Part shown: in pieces, positions 26,972 to 35,594 of the stretch
How the letters are laid out: every line of letters starts with the position of its first letter
Numbering within the stretch: position 1 is the first letter of the stretch
From: Arthrobacter ramosus
GTDB lineage: Bacteria > Actinomycetota > Actinomycetes > Actinomycetales > Micrococcaceae
Direction: 5' to 3'
Length of the DNA stretch: 64,000 nt
Assembly: GCF_039535095.1 (NCBI RefSeq)
Contig: NZ_BAAAWN010000001.1
Coordinates: 930,001-994,000, forward strand
Notes under the pieces: generated by a model
The model's input: only the letters and a program-made list of their open reading frames with translations
Told to the model about the DNA's origin: nothing
Database searches by the model: none
Position numbers and translations under genes: made by a program

Positions 26972-27825
26972 CCATCCTGCGTTTTGACGGCAAAGTGGCC
27001 GTCGTTACCGGCGCGGCCGGCGGCCTGGGCAGAGCATCGGCCTGGCGGCTCGCTGCGGAGGGCGCACACGTCATCGTCGTCGACATCAACGCCGACGCCG
27101 CCGCCGAGGTCGCGCGATCGCTGCCCACCAGGTCTATCGCCGTGGCAGCCGATGTGGCGAACGAGGCCGACGTCCACAACTACATGCAGGAGGCGCTGGA
27201 CGCCTTCGGCCGCGTGGACCTATACCACCTGAACGCCGGGATCTTCGGCAAATTCGCGGCACTGCCGGATGTCGAGGTGGAGGATTTCGACCGGGTCATG
27301 GACGTGAACGTCCGCGGGCAGTTCCTGGGCATGCGGGCGGCATTCCGGCAGTTCGCCGCGCAGGGCACCGGGGGCAACATTGCCATCACGGCGTCGATCG
27401 CAAGCCTCACGGGGGCTGCGGACCTGCTGGCTTACCACACGTCCAAACACGCCGTTGTGGGACTGGTTCATGGCGGCTCCGTCTACGGCGGTCCGCTGGG
27501 CATCCGGGTCAACGCGGTGGCGCCGGGAATCGTGCCCACCGATCTTTTCGCCGCCGCCGCAACCACCACCGGTGGCAAGAATGACATGGCGCAGCGCGCC
27601 AGCACCACCCCGCTGCGCCGGGCCGGCACCGTCGAGGAGATCGCCGGCGTCGTGGCCTTCCTGCTGAGCGATGACTCGGCGTACGTGACCGGCCAGGTGA
27701 TCGCGGCCGATGGCGGAGCCTCCATTGTGAACACCGTCAGGCCCAGCGGCGGCGCCGGGGCGTGGGACACCACCAGCGTGGACGAGGCCATCTATGGCAA
27801 CAACTTCCAGAGGACAGGACAATGA
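26968..27825 (+). CDS. Short-chain dehydrogenase/reductase with C-terminal extension
   Basis: A 285-residue SDR with TGAAGGLG, LNAG in place of NNAG, a serine in TASIAS and YHTSK. After the usual AADGG end it carries some 30 extra residues (IVNTVRPSGG ... NNFQRTGQ). It overlaps both neighbours by 4 bp, so it belongs to a tightly coupled series of lactonase-like hydrolase, SDR, HIBADH-like enzyme and cupin. Confidence 0.87.
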   Translation: MTILRFDGKVAVVTGAAGGLGRASAWRLAAEGAHVIVVDINADAAAEVARSLPTRSIAVAADVANEADVHNYMQEALDAFGRVDLYHLNAGIFGKFAALPDVEVEDFDRVMDVNVRGQFLGMRAAFRQFAAQGTGGNIAITASIASLTGAADLLAYHTSKHAVVGLVHGGSVYGGPLGIRVNAVAPGIVPTDLFAAAATTTGGKNDMAQRASTTPLRRAGTVEEIAGVVAFLLSDDSAYVTGQVIAADGGASIVNTVRPSGGAGAWDTTSVDEAIYGNNFQRTGQ

Positions 27826-28769
27826 GCGAACTCCGTATTGGATTTATCGGCCTTGGCAACATGGGCGGCCGCATGGCCACCTGCATCACAAGGGCTGGAA
27901 AGGAAGTACTGGGCTACGACCCCGTCTCAGCAAATGTCTCGGCAGCAGGCGCCACGTCCGCCGGAAGCGCGGCGGACGTGGCGGACGACTCGGACATTAT
28001 CCTCCTCTCCCTGCCCAAGAGTGCGGTCGTGGAGGCCGTGTTGCTCGGCAACGGGGGCGTCCTGGATCACCTCCGAGACGGGCAGATCGTCGTGGACCTG
28101 AGCACCTCCGCCCCCGGCTCCACTCGCATGATTGCCGGAAAAGTCGCCGCGGTCGGCGCGAGCTACCTGGACGCCGGCATCTCCGGTGGAGCGGTCGCCG
28201 CAGAAAAAGGCGAATTGGTCCTGATGGTGGGCGGTGAAGAGATCGTCCTTGATCGTGTACGGCCGACGCTGGAACTCTTCTCCAGTAGAATCTTCTACAC
28301 CGGAGCATCAGGGGCGGGCCACACGACCAAGCTCATCAACAACTTCCTGAACGCCATCACCTTGTCGGCCACGGCGGAAGCAATGGTTGCCGGTAAGAAG
28401 GCCGGCCTGGACCTCGAGGTGCTGCTGGATGTCATCAACAACAGCTCAGGGGTCAGTTTCGCGTCGCTGAATAGGTTCCCGAAGATCATCAAGGGGGACT
28501 ACCTCAGGGGCGGCCTCACCAACGCCCTGATGATGAAGGACGTGCTGGCTTACGTGGAACTGGCAGGGGACCTCGGCGTGGCAAGTCCCAATTCCGCCGG
28601 TCCGCTGGCGAGCTTCGGTCTGGCCAACGCCCTCGGCTACTCCGATCAGATCAGCAACACAGTGGTCGACGCCATCGGTGACGTGTCCGGCGGCGTCCGG
28701 CTCTTCGACCCGGCTCCGGCCGGCCGTCATGCGCCCGAAGAGCCCCACTCAGCGCAGGAGCGGCCATGA
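27822..28769 (+). CDS. 3-hydroxyisobutyrate dehydrogenase-family oxidoreductase
   Basis: A beta-hydroxyacid dehydrogenase of 315 residues, acting on 3-hydroxy acids such as tartronate semialdehyde or 3-hydroxyisobutyrate. The Rossmann GLGNMG is at 10-15, the substrate motif DAGISGG near 117-123, and catalytic Lys170 in GHTTKLINN. The ATG at 27822 overlaps the SDR stop. The last 20 residues are a loose proline-rich tail. A second family member lies at 29574; the pair may serve two steps or two stereoisomers. Confidence 0.9.
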   Translation: MSELRIGFIGLGNMGGRMATCITRAGKEVLGYDPVSANVSAAGATSAGSAADVADDSDIILLSLPKSAVVEAVLLGNGGVLDHLRDGQIVVDLSTSAPGSTRMIAGKVAAVGASYLDAGISGGAVAAEKGELVLMVGGEEIVLDRVRPTLELFSSRIFYTGASGAGHTTKLINNFLNAITLSATAEAMVAGKKAGLDLEVLLDVINNSSGVSFASLNRFPKIIKGDYLRGGLTNALMMKDVLAYVELAGDLGVASPNSAGPLASFGLANALGYSDQISNTVVDAIGDVSGGVRLFDPAPAGRHAPEEPHSAQERP

Positions 28770-29170
28770 GGATCATCAACGGACCTGGGCAGGATGGCAC
28801 GGCAGGCAAGGCCGGTTCGCAGTTCAGCGGCACCGCTTTCCCGTACCTAACGATGGCGTCCACGGATGGCGTCACGATCAACACCGTCAACTTCACCCCC
28901 GGCGCCAGAACGTACTGGCACCACCACGAAAACGGCCAAATCCTCCAGATCCTTGCCGGGCGCGGTCTCATCCATGCAGACGGCGAGGACAATCCCCGTG
29001 TGCTCAACGCCGGCGATACCGTGTGGTGCCCGCCGGGGGAACGCCACTGGCACGGGGCTGCAACAGACTCGTTCATGACGCACACGGCAGTTTCCCTTGG
29101 CCTGACCCATTGGGCCGAACCGGTCGAAGAATCCGACTACACCAAAACCCCAGAGCTCCGGAAGGAATAA
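28766..29170 (+). CDS. Cupin-domain protein
   Basis: A single-domain cupin of 134 residues. Motif 1 reads YWHHHENGQILQILAG, with the HxH...E metal ligands, and motif 2 WCPPGERHWHGA supplies the last histidine. It is linked to a carboxymuconolactone-decarboxylase-like gene, a common pairing (cupin plus CMD) in Actinomycetota and Proteobacteria. The reaction is unknown; isomerase or decarboxylase roles are possible. It overlaps the upstream gene by 4 bp. Confidence 0.88.
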   Translation: MRIINGPGQDGTAGKAGSQFSGTAFPYLTMASTDGVTINTVNFTPGARTYWHHHENGQILQILAGRGLIHADGEDNPRVLNAGDTVWCPPGERHWHGAATDSFMTHTAVSLGLTHWAEPVEESDYTKTPELRKE

Positions 29171-29172
29171 CC

Positions 29173-29577
29173 ATGCACCCCAACGAAACCCACGCCAGAA
29201 CGTACGAAGAGGGACTGGCCACCCGCAAGGAGGTGCTTGGCGCGAGCCACGTGGAACGCTCCCTCGGGCAGGTGTCCGAGTTCAGCCGTCCGATCCAAGA
29301 ACTTGTCACCGAGTACTGCTGGGGCGCCGTCTGGAACCGTGAAGGCCTGGACCGCCGCAGCCGCAGCATGATCAACCTGGCAATGCTCACCGCCCTGAAC
29401 CGCTCCCACGAACTTGGGGTCCACGTCCGCGGCGCCATCAACAACGGCGTCACGGAACAGGAAATCCAGGAAATACTTATGCAGACTGCCATCTACGTCG
29501 GCGTCCCGGCGGCCCTGGAATCCTTCCGGGTGGCAGAGAAGGTGCTGAACGAACTCAGGGTTAGTGAGACGCCATGA
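29173..29577 (+). CDS. Carboxymuconolactone decarboxylase-family protein
   Basis: A 134-residue helical protein of the CMD/PcaC family. Typical parts are EYCWGAVWNREGLDRRSRSMINLAML and GVTEQEIQEILMQTAIYVGVPAA, ending in a helix with AEKVL. It resembles 4-carboxymuconolactone decarboxylase, but no protocatechuate genes lie nearby, so the specific substrate is open. GAAGGAATAACC precedes the ATG and the stop overlaps the next gene by 4 bp. Confidence 0.88.
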   Translation: MHPNETHARTYEEGLATRKEVLGASHVERSLGQVSEFSRPIQELVTEYCWGAVWNREGLDRRSRSMINLAMLTALNRSHELGVHVRGAINNGVTEQEIQEILMQTAIYVGVPAALESFRVAEKVLNELRVSETP

Positions 29578-30464
29578 CCACAATTGCCTTCATCGGTCTG
29601 GGGAACATGGGCTCGCCGATGGCGCAGCGCCTGCTGGCCGCCGGCCACAGGGTCAGGGGCTTCGACCTTTCCGAGGATGCTAAAGCCAGACTCACGACCG
29701 CAGGAGGAGCCAGCTTCGGATCACCGGCAGAAGCCGTCTCCGGAGCAACCGTCGTGATCTTGATGCTGCCAAACTCCGATGTCGTCGAAAGCGTCATCAC
29801 CAGCCCCGAAGTGACAGCCGCGCTGGCCGTTAACACCCTGGTGATCGACATGGGCTCCAGCGAACCAATGCGCAGCAAGGATCTGGAACAGCGGCTAAGG
29901 ACACACAACATCCGATTCGTCGACGCCCCTGTATCCGGTGGCGTGATAGGTGCCGAGAACGGCACGCTCACCGTCATGGCCGGCGGCGACGAGCAGGACC
30001 TTGCGGAAGCTGGCGACGTGCTGGATGTCTTTGGAACAGTCAAGCGGGCAGGCCAAGTCGGAGCGGGACACGCTGCAAAGGCCCTGAACAACCTCATGTC
30101 GGCAACCCACCTGCTCGTGAGTAGCGAAGCCATCCTGGCCGGGCAGAGTTTCGGGGTGGAACCGGAGCTGCTGCTGCAGATCGTCAACGGGTCCAGCGGC
30201 AAAAGCGGTTCGACAGAGAACAAATGGCCCAACTTCATCCTGCCAAGGAGCTACAACTCCGGATTCACCCTGAGACTGATGCTCAAGGACATGAAGATCG
30301 CCATAGATCTCGCGGACCAGGTGCATGCAGCCTCGCGGCTCAGCCATGCGGCAGTGAAGCTTTGGGAAGAAGCGGCCGAAGCCCTGCCGGAGAGTGCCGA
30401 CCACACAGAAATCGCCCGCTGGGTGGCTGAGACTTCACAAGAGCCAGCAGCCAGCCACGGGTAA
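29574..30464 (+). CDS. 3-hydroxyisobutyrate dehydrogenase-family oxidoreductase
   Basis: A 296-residue NAD(P)-dependent beta-hydroxyacid dehydrogenase with GLGNMG (8-13), DAPVSGGVIGAENG (117-130) and catalytic Lys169 in GAGHAAKALNN. It is more canonical than the copy at 27822. It is the last gene before the GntR regulator (gap 36 bp) and overlaps the CMD gene by 4 bp. Confidence 0.9.
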   Translation: MTTIAFIGLGNMGSPMAQRLLAAGHRVRGFDLSEDAKARLTTAGGASFGSPAEAVSGATVVILMLPNSDVVESVITSPEVTAALAVNTLVIDMGSSEPMRSKDLEQRLRTHNIRFVDAPVSGGVIGAENGTLTVMAGGDEQDLAEAGDVLDVFGTVKRAGQVGAGHAAKALNNLMSATHLLVSSEAILAGQSFGVEPELLLQIVNGSSGKSGSTENKWPNFILPRSYNSGFTLRLMLKDMKIAIDLADQVHAASRLSHAAVKLWEEAAEALPESADHTEIARWVAETSQEPAASHG

Positions 30465-30500
30465 CATGGCTCAATTTCACACGCAGGAAGAAGGAAGACG

Positions 30501-31199
30501 ATGAACGGTCCCAACTCGTTGGCCGAAACCTGGACGTCGGAGCCGCTCGGGCGCGTCGCTGCCCCGGTCCGTGAGCAGGTGGCGGACCGCTTGCGGGCAG
30601 CGATCACCGGTCTGAAGCTCCAACCCGGGCAACGTCTGGTGGAGCGCGAACTCATGGAACAGCTCGGCGTCTCCCGGACCACGATCCGGGAAGCGATCCG
30701 GGAGCTTTCTTCCGAGGGACTGGTGACGGTGGTACCCCAAAAGGGCGCTGTCGTCAGCCGGCCTACGCGGTCTGAGTCTGAAGACCTCTATGAGGTGCGC
30801 GGGGCTCTGGAGTCCATGATTGTGCTGCGGTTCATCGAACGCGCAACCGACTCTGAAATCGAACTGCTGCAGGCGGCCGTAGCCCACTACCGTTCCGAAA
30901 CCGAGCAGCACATCGACGACATGCAGGTGATTCTCACGGCCAAGGATGGGATCTACGCTGTCCTGATCGCAGGGGCCCGCAGCCAGCCGCTCCGCCAGCT
31001 CATCGAGCAGATTCAGGCCCGGGTGCACGTGCTCCGAGCCACATCGCTGTCCCGCCCGGGACGCGCGATCGAAGCCGTAGTGGAGATGGAAGCGATCGTC
31101 GCGGCCATTGTCAAACACGATGCTCCCCTCGCTACGGCGCTCTACACGGCACACATCCGACGAGCCGCGCGCACCGCACTTGCGGCTTTCGACGATTAG
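30501..31199 (+). CDS. GntR-family regulator, FadR/FCD subfamily
   Basis: A 232-residue repressor-type regulator. The winged helix-turn-helix (about residues 20-85) includes ERELMEQLGVSRTTIREAIREL, the hallmark of GntR proteins. The C-terminal FCD helical domain binds an acidic effector through histidines and aspartates. AAGGAAGACG precedes the ATG. FadR-type proteins bind TNGTNNNACNA, and three such dyads occur at 24286, 24375 and 25700, making this gene the likely controller of both divergent operons. Confidence 0.92.
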   Translation: MNGPNSLAETWTSEPLGRVAAPVREQVADRLRAAITGLKLQPGQRLVERELMEQLGVSRTTIREAIRELSSEGLVTVVPQKGAVVSRPTRSESEDLYEVRGALESMIVLRFIERATDSEIELLQAAVAHYRSETEQHIDDMQVILTAKDGIYAVLIAGARSQPLRQLIEQIQARVHVLRATSLSRPGRAIEAVVEMEAIVAAIVKHDAPLATALYTAHIRRAARTALAAFDD

Positions 31200-31313
31200 C
31201 GACAACTGCTCTTTCACCCTGCATATCGACTATCTCCTGGCACGCCATGCCCTCAGCGTTGCCGGTTGGCAAGTGATTACCGAAGCCGGCCCAGACCTTA
31301 GTAAGGAAGACCT

Positions 31314-32087
31314 GTGGATTTAACCCCCCGACAGCAGGAAGTCAAACAGAACTTTATCGACGTCCGTGGCTCCTGGAGCCATTCATGGGAGGCCATCCTG
31401 GCTCTCAGCCCCGAGTTCCTGTCCGGTTACCTCTCCCTCTCATCCGTGCCGTGGACAAAGAACAGGCTAGAGGACAAGATCAAGGAGTTCATCTACATCG
31501 CCGTGGACAGCGCCGCTACCCACATGTATCTGCCGGGGGTGCGTCAACACGTCAAGGCAGCATTGAGGCTTGGCGCCTCCTCAGCGGAAATCATGGAGGT
31601 CGTGGAACTGGCCAGCACCCTGGGCGTGCACGCTATGAACGTCGGCGTGCCGATTCTCTGTGAAGTGCTGGACGAATCCGGCATGCGGCCCGCGAAGCGG
31701 CCGCCCACTGAGGACCAGGAGAAAGTGAAGAAGGAATTCACCCAAAACCGCGGCTGCTCGAACAAGACCTGGGACGACATTCTGGAACTGGATCCAGAAT
31801 ACGTTGAAGCATACGCGGAGTTCTCCTCGGCCTCCTGGAAGTACGGGCCCTTGGCGCCCAAGGTCAAAGAATTCATTTACATCGCGTGTGATACCGCTGC
31901 CACACATCTTTACGAACGCGGAACCAAGCTGCACATGGAAAACGCCCTGCACTACGGCGCCACAGTGGAGGAGATCATCGAAGTGCTTGAGATAGCCAGC
32001 GTTATCGGTATCCACGCCGCCACGACCGCCGCCCCCATCATCCTTGAAGAAATCGCCGCATTCGAAGCAGAAAAGACCGCATCATGA
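31314..32087 (+). CDS. Duplicated carboxymuconolactone decarboxylase-domain protein
   Basis: A 257-residue protein with two CMD repeats. The first is around KIKEFIYIAVDSAATHMY ... HVKAALRLGASSAEIMEVVELAS and the second around KVKEFIYIACDTAATHLY ... HMENALHYGATVEEIIEVLEIAS. The repeats are plainly related and seem to come from internal duplication. The start is GTG 31314 with AAGGAAG about 5 nt upstream. It overlaps the aldehyde dehydrogenase by 4 bp. The 115-bp space after the GntR gene (31200-31313) shows no other gene. Confidence 0.85.
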   Translation: MDLTPRQQEVKQNFIDVRGSWSHSWEAILALSPEFLSGYLSLSSVPWTKNRLEDKIKEFIYIAVDSAATHMYLPGVRQHVKAALRLGASSAEIMEVVELASTLGVHAMNVGVPILCEVLDESGMRPAKRPPTEDQEKVKKEFTQNRGCSNKTWDDILELDPEYVEAYAEFSSASWKYGPLAPKVKEFIYIACDTAATHLYERGTKLHMENALHYGATVEEIIEVLEIASVIGIHAATTAAPIILEEIAAFEAEKTAS

Positions 32088-33577
32088 ACACACAACCCAC
32101 CGTTACTGCGGAACGCGAGAGCGCCATGCTGGCCACTGTTCCCACCGGTCTGCTGATCGACGGACACTGGCGTCCAGCCGCGTCCGGGAAGACCTTCGAC
32201 ATCGAGGACCCGGCTACGGGCAAAGTGCTGCTTAGCATCGCAGATGCCGGACCCGAAGATGCCGCCTCGGCCTTGGATGCCGCGGCGTCGGCGCAGGATT
32301 CCTGGGCAAAGGTCTCCCCGCGTGAACGCGGGGAGATTCTTCGAAGGGCCTTTGAGATAGTCACGGCCCGCGCGGAGGATTTCGCGCTGCTGATGACCCT
32401 TGAGATGGGAAAGCCGTTGGAAGAGGCCCGCGGCGAGGTGACCTACGGGGCGGAGTTCCTGCGCTGGTTCTCCGAGGAAGCCGTCCGTGCATTCGGCCGA
32501 TACTCGGTGTCCCCGGACGGGAAGTCCCGGATGTTGGTGACCAAGAAGCCGGTGGGCCCCTGCCTCCTGATCACGCCGTGGAACTTCCCGCTGGCCATGG
32601 CGACCCGCAAGATCGCCCCCGCGGTCGCCGCCGGCTGCACCATGGTGCTCAAATCTGCCAACCTGACTCCGCTGACCTCGCAGCTCTTCGCCGCCGTGAT
32701 GGTCGAAGCCGGGCTGCCGGCCGGTGTGTTGAACGTGATCCCGACGTCCACCGCGGGTGCCACCACGGGCCCGCTGATCAAGGATTCCCGATTACGCAAG
32801 CTCTCCTTCACCGGTTCCACAGAGGTCGGCCGCCGGCTGCTCGCCGACGCCTCCGAGACTGTCCTGCGGACCTCGATGGAGCTCGGCGGCAACGCCCCGT
32901 TCGTGGTGTTCGAGGACGCCGACGTTGACGCCGCCGTCGCAGGTGCGATGCTAGCCAAACTGCGGAACATGGGCGAGGCCTGCACCGCAGCGAATCGCTT
33001 CATCGTCCATGAGTCTGTGGCACAGGAGTTCGCGAAGAAGTTCGCAGCGAAGATGGCGGAGATGACCACCGCTCGCGGCACCCAAGCCGAGTCCAAGGTC
33101 GGTCCGCTGATAGATGCCAAGAGCCGGGACAAGGTCCACGAACTCGTGACCGACGCTGTGCGCGATGGTGCCGTCTTAATCATGGGCGGGGCACCGGTGG
33201 AGGGTCCGGGCTACTTCTACCAGCCCACCCTCCTCCTCGATGTACGCGAGGGCACCCGGATCCTCTCCGAGGAGATTTTCGGGCCCGTCGCGCCGATCAT
33301 CACCTTCGTCACCGAAGATGAGGCCGTGCGCCTGGCAAACAACACCGACTACGGCCTCGTGGCCTACGTCTTCACGAAGGACCTCAACCGGGGCCTCCGG
33401 ATGGGCGAACGCCTCGAGACCGGCATGCTCGGCCTGAACGCTGGAGTGATCTCCAACGCAGCTGCACCGTTCGGCGGCGTCAAGCAGTCCGGCCTGGGCC
33501 GCGAAGGCGGCCTCGAAGGCATCGAGGAATACCTCTACACCCAGTACATCGGCATCGCCGACCCATACGCCAGCTAA
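32084..33577 (+). CDS. NAD(P)-dependent aldehyde dehydrogenase (succinate-semialdehyde DH type)
   Basis: A 497-residue aldehyde dehydrogenase. Catalytic Cys300 is in NMGEACTAANR, general base Glu266 in MELGGNAPF and the oxyanion Asn167 in TPWNFPL; FTGSTEVGR is the coenzyme loop. The closest pattern is succinate/methylmalonate-semialdehyde dehydrogenase without CoA dependence. It ends the catabolic run and could oxidise the semialdehyde produced by the 3-hydroxyacid dehydrogenases. Confidence 0.92.
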   Translation: MNTQPTVTAERESAMLATVPTGLLIDGHWRPAASGKTFDIEDPATGKVLLSIADAGPEDAASALDAAASAQDSWAKVSPRERGEILRRAFEIVTARAEDFALLMTLEMGKPLEEARGEVTYGAEFLRWFSEEAVRAFGRYSVSPDGKSRMLVTKKPVGPCLLITPWNFPLAMATRKIAPAVAAGCTMVLKSANLTPLTSQLFAAVMVEAGLPAGVLNVIPTSTAGATTGPLIKDSRLRKLSFTGSTEVGRRLLADASETVLRTSMELGGNAPFVVFEDADVDAAVAGAMLAKLRNMGEACTAANRFIVHESVAQEFAKKFAAKMAEMTTARGTQAESKVGPLIDAKSRDKVHELVTDAVRDGAVLIMGGAPVEGPGYFYQPTLLLDVREGTRILSEEIFGPVAPIITFVTEDEAVRLANNTDYGLVAYVFTKDLNRGLRMGERLETGMLGLNAGVISNAAAPFGGVKQSGLGREGGLEGIEEYLYTQYIGIADPYAS

Positions 33578-33728
33578 CGCTGCCGGACCGCGCAGGCCCC
33601 GCGCCGGGTGCCTTCCTTTGGCTGAATGGAGCACCCCAATCGACAGTCGTTATCGAAATGCATGTGGACTGCCCCGCCAACATCCAAGACCGGCCAAGAA
33701 GGCGATAAAACGCGGCCCAGGGCATCCT
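33578..33728. other. Intergenic region before the HEPN cassette
   Basis: No gene, terminator or promoter could be supported here. Short readings on both strands lack family features. It ends at the left 65-bp inverted repeat. Confidence 0.4.
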
Positions 33729-33793
33729 GGGGTTGCCGTAGTATCCGGGAAGGATCGGGCGGATTGGCTTTGCGGGCTGCTGAGTAAGGCCCG
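33729..33793 (+). repeat. 65-bp inverted repeat, left arm of HEPN cassette
   Basis: This arm is the reverse complement of 34998-35062 with two mismatches. It contains GGAAGGATCGGGCGG and GCGGGCTGCTGAGTAAGG. Outside the arms the flanks do not match and no target duplication was found. Confidence 0.85.
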
Positions 33794-33901
33794 GCGCCCG
33801 CTCGGACCTGGCCACTGCCATGTTCGCGGCTGATGCAAATACGGCGGCATAGATCACTCCCCTGGTTTTGCGGGCAAGTCCACCGGGGTACCCTGTGATT
33901 C

Positions 33902-34990
33902 GTGATCGCTCGCTTTCGTTTTCGGATGCCATTTCGGATGTTTGTGCCGGCCAGTCTTGGGGATGGGGTGCCTGTTGAGTCGCAGTCGGGCGACTACAAG
34001 GTCCGGATCTACCCGCCTTATCGATCAATGTTGCCGTGGGACCCTGAGACCGCTGAGATCGCGGTCCTGGATGCCGCCCGACTGCTTGATCGTGACCTGA
34101 CCGTCGTAGCCGATCCGGAATCGTTGTTGAACGGGGAGCCCTGCATCGAATGTGACGCCATGCAAATCGACTTCGTCGCAGACGATTTCGACCGCCGACC
34201 GGGTCCCCGAGAGGACCCGCCCACCGAGCTTGCTAGCGAGCTTCTCAATAACTGGATCTCGCGCCTACGCCTGATCGCTGGAACTGGCTGGATCCCCCGC
34301 ATAGCCGCTGGGCCTTTCACCGCACGGATGGACTATCTGCACGATGACGGATCAGAGCTGGACCCCGATCCGGATCTTTATCGGAGGCGGCAGTTCGGGT
34401 CTGGGAGCTTTAACGCCGTTGCGCTGACTCCCGGCCTGTGGGCAGCGGTCGGAAACCTTCCTTTGAGCTACGAGGTCTCAGCGTCCGAAGAACTGTTTCT
34501 CGATGCTCAAGCTCTCGCAGCCCAACAAGTTGGACCTGCGCTGGTTCTTGCCTTTACCGCTCTGGAGACGCGGATGACGATGGCGCTAGACATCCTGGCT
34601 CGGATGCACACGGTCCATCCATCCGTCTGGGAGTGGGTGAGCAACCGTCGTATATCGACGGCTGAGCTATTCATTTCCCTTCCGCTCGCGGTCGCCCAAC
34701 GCTCATTAAAGGAGGAGGCCCGTCTGTGGGAGGGCTTCCAGAAGCTTCGGAAGGCGCGGAACACGTTCGCGCACGAAGGGAAGGCCCCCGTGGACGCAGT
34801 TGAGGGTGCACGTCTGGTTGGTTTGACGCGGGAAATTCTGGACTGGATTGACGGTCTCCTGCCGCCGACGGCGCAGCGTCCCCGGTATGACGGCTCGGCG
34901 GATCAGTTTCAGCGTGTGATGCTGTTCGCCACGCCCATGGCGGTTTCGGACGCGGGTGACCCTCCTGCTGACGGCGGAGCACAACCGTAG
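33902..34990 (+). CDS. HEPN-motif protein of unknown function, in an inverted-repeat cassette
   Basis: A 362-residue protein. About residues 1-190 look beta-rich (MFVPASLGDGVPVESQSG, YKVRIYPPYR). The last third is helical with EEARLWEGFQKLRKARNTFAHEG, where R286-N287-T-F-A-H291 fits the R-x4-H core of HEPN domains, many of which are RNases in toxin or phage-defence systems. The GTG at 33902 lacks a clear ribosome site; ATG at 33926 is an alternative, and TACCCT 7 nt before GTG could make the message leaderless. Codon use looks less GC-biased than the neighbours. It is the only gene between 65-bp inverted repeats. A defence or toxin role is inference. Confidence 0.65.
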   Translation: MIARFRFRMPFRMFVPASLGDGVPVESQSGDYKVRIYPPYRSMLPWDPETAEIAVLDAARLLDRDLTVVADPESLLNGEPCIECDAMQIDFVADDFDRRPGPREDPPTELASELLNNWISRLRLIAGTGWIPRIAAGPFTARMDYLHDDGSELDPDPDLYRRRQFGSGSFNAVALTPGLWAAVGNLPLSYEVSASEELFLDAQALAAQQVGPALVLAFTALETRMTMALDILARMHTVHPSVWEWVSNRRISTAELFISLPLAVAQRSLKEEARLWEGFQKLRKARNTFAHEGKAPVDAVEGARLVGLTREILDWIDGLLPPTAQRPRYDGSADQFQRVMLFATPMAVSDAGDPPADGGAQP

Positions 34991-34997
34991 GTGATGT

Positions 34998-35062
34998 CGG
35001 GCCTTACTCAGCAGCCCGCAAAGCCAATCCGCCCGATCCTTCCCGGATGCTACGGCGACCCC
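34998..35062 (+). repeat. 65-bp inverted repeat, right arm of HEPN cassette
   Basis: Pairs with 33729-33793, 63 of 65 positions matching. It begins 7 bp after the HEPN gene stop, so the two arms enclose a 1334-bp unit with one gene. Confidence 0.85.
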
Positions 35063-35594
35063 TAGTCACGCTCCCGACCGTCAGGCTTCACGCTTGGGCC
35101 GTCAACTGGCCTATTTGATTTTCCTTCGACCGAGGCCCCATCCAGGCGCCAATGGTCCTCCATCTGCGAATAAGCTCCACAGCGCCTGCGGGATCCGTCG
35201 CCACAAACTGCCTTCCGAGGTCACCCTTGCTCATGAGGACACCGTGAGACACACATCTGCTGGACACGTCTCATGCCGAACTATCTCGCATATCCGATGA
35301 GTGCCATACTGCAAGTGTCACATAACTCGTCCAAGTAGTCTGCTAAATTGACATTGATTAAGTTACGGATTAAGTGACGCGAGTTTCTCGCCTGGGAGCC
35401 CTTTCTTCGATGTGTCCGCAAACGACCGTTATCGGACGCGGCACCAATGGTCTGTCCCTGGCTTTGTAGACAATGTCGCATGGTGGTTTCGACGGGACTT
35501 CTGGGGCCGCCGCCGCAACTCGGCCTTGGCGGGGCGATACCTTCACACAAGAGGGCAGGTGCCATTCTCGCTGTGGCAATGAAGTGGGTTCAAC
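35063..35594. other. Long intergenic region before decayed deglycosidase gene
   Basis: These 532 bp carry no supportable gene. Visible signals are a near-repeat ATTAAGTTAC/ATTAAGTGAC (35359-35380), just after TTGACA at 35348-35353, and a TGAGAC-N17-GTCTCA dyad (35245-35273). The TTGACA lacks a good -10 partner (TAAGTG at 17 bp). It may be the worn promoter of the gene at 35595. Confidence 0.35.

Noticed and set aside
29173..29577. PcaC (4-carboxymuconolactone decarboxylase) of a protocatechuate pathway
   Set aside because: No other pca genes are in the window; the family is broad, so only the family name is given.
33729..35062. The 65-bp inverted repeats as terminal repeats of a classical transposon
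   Set aside because: No transposase lies between them and no flanking target duplication was seen, so they are reported as repeats of a cassette of unknown mobility.
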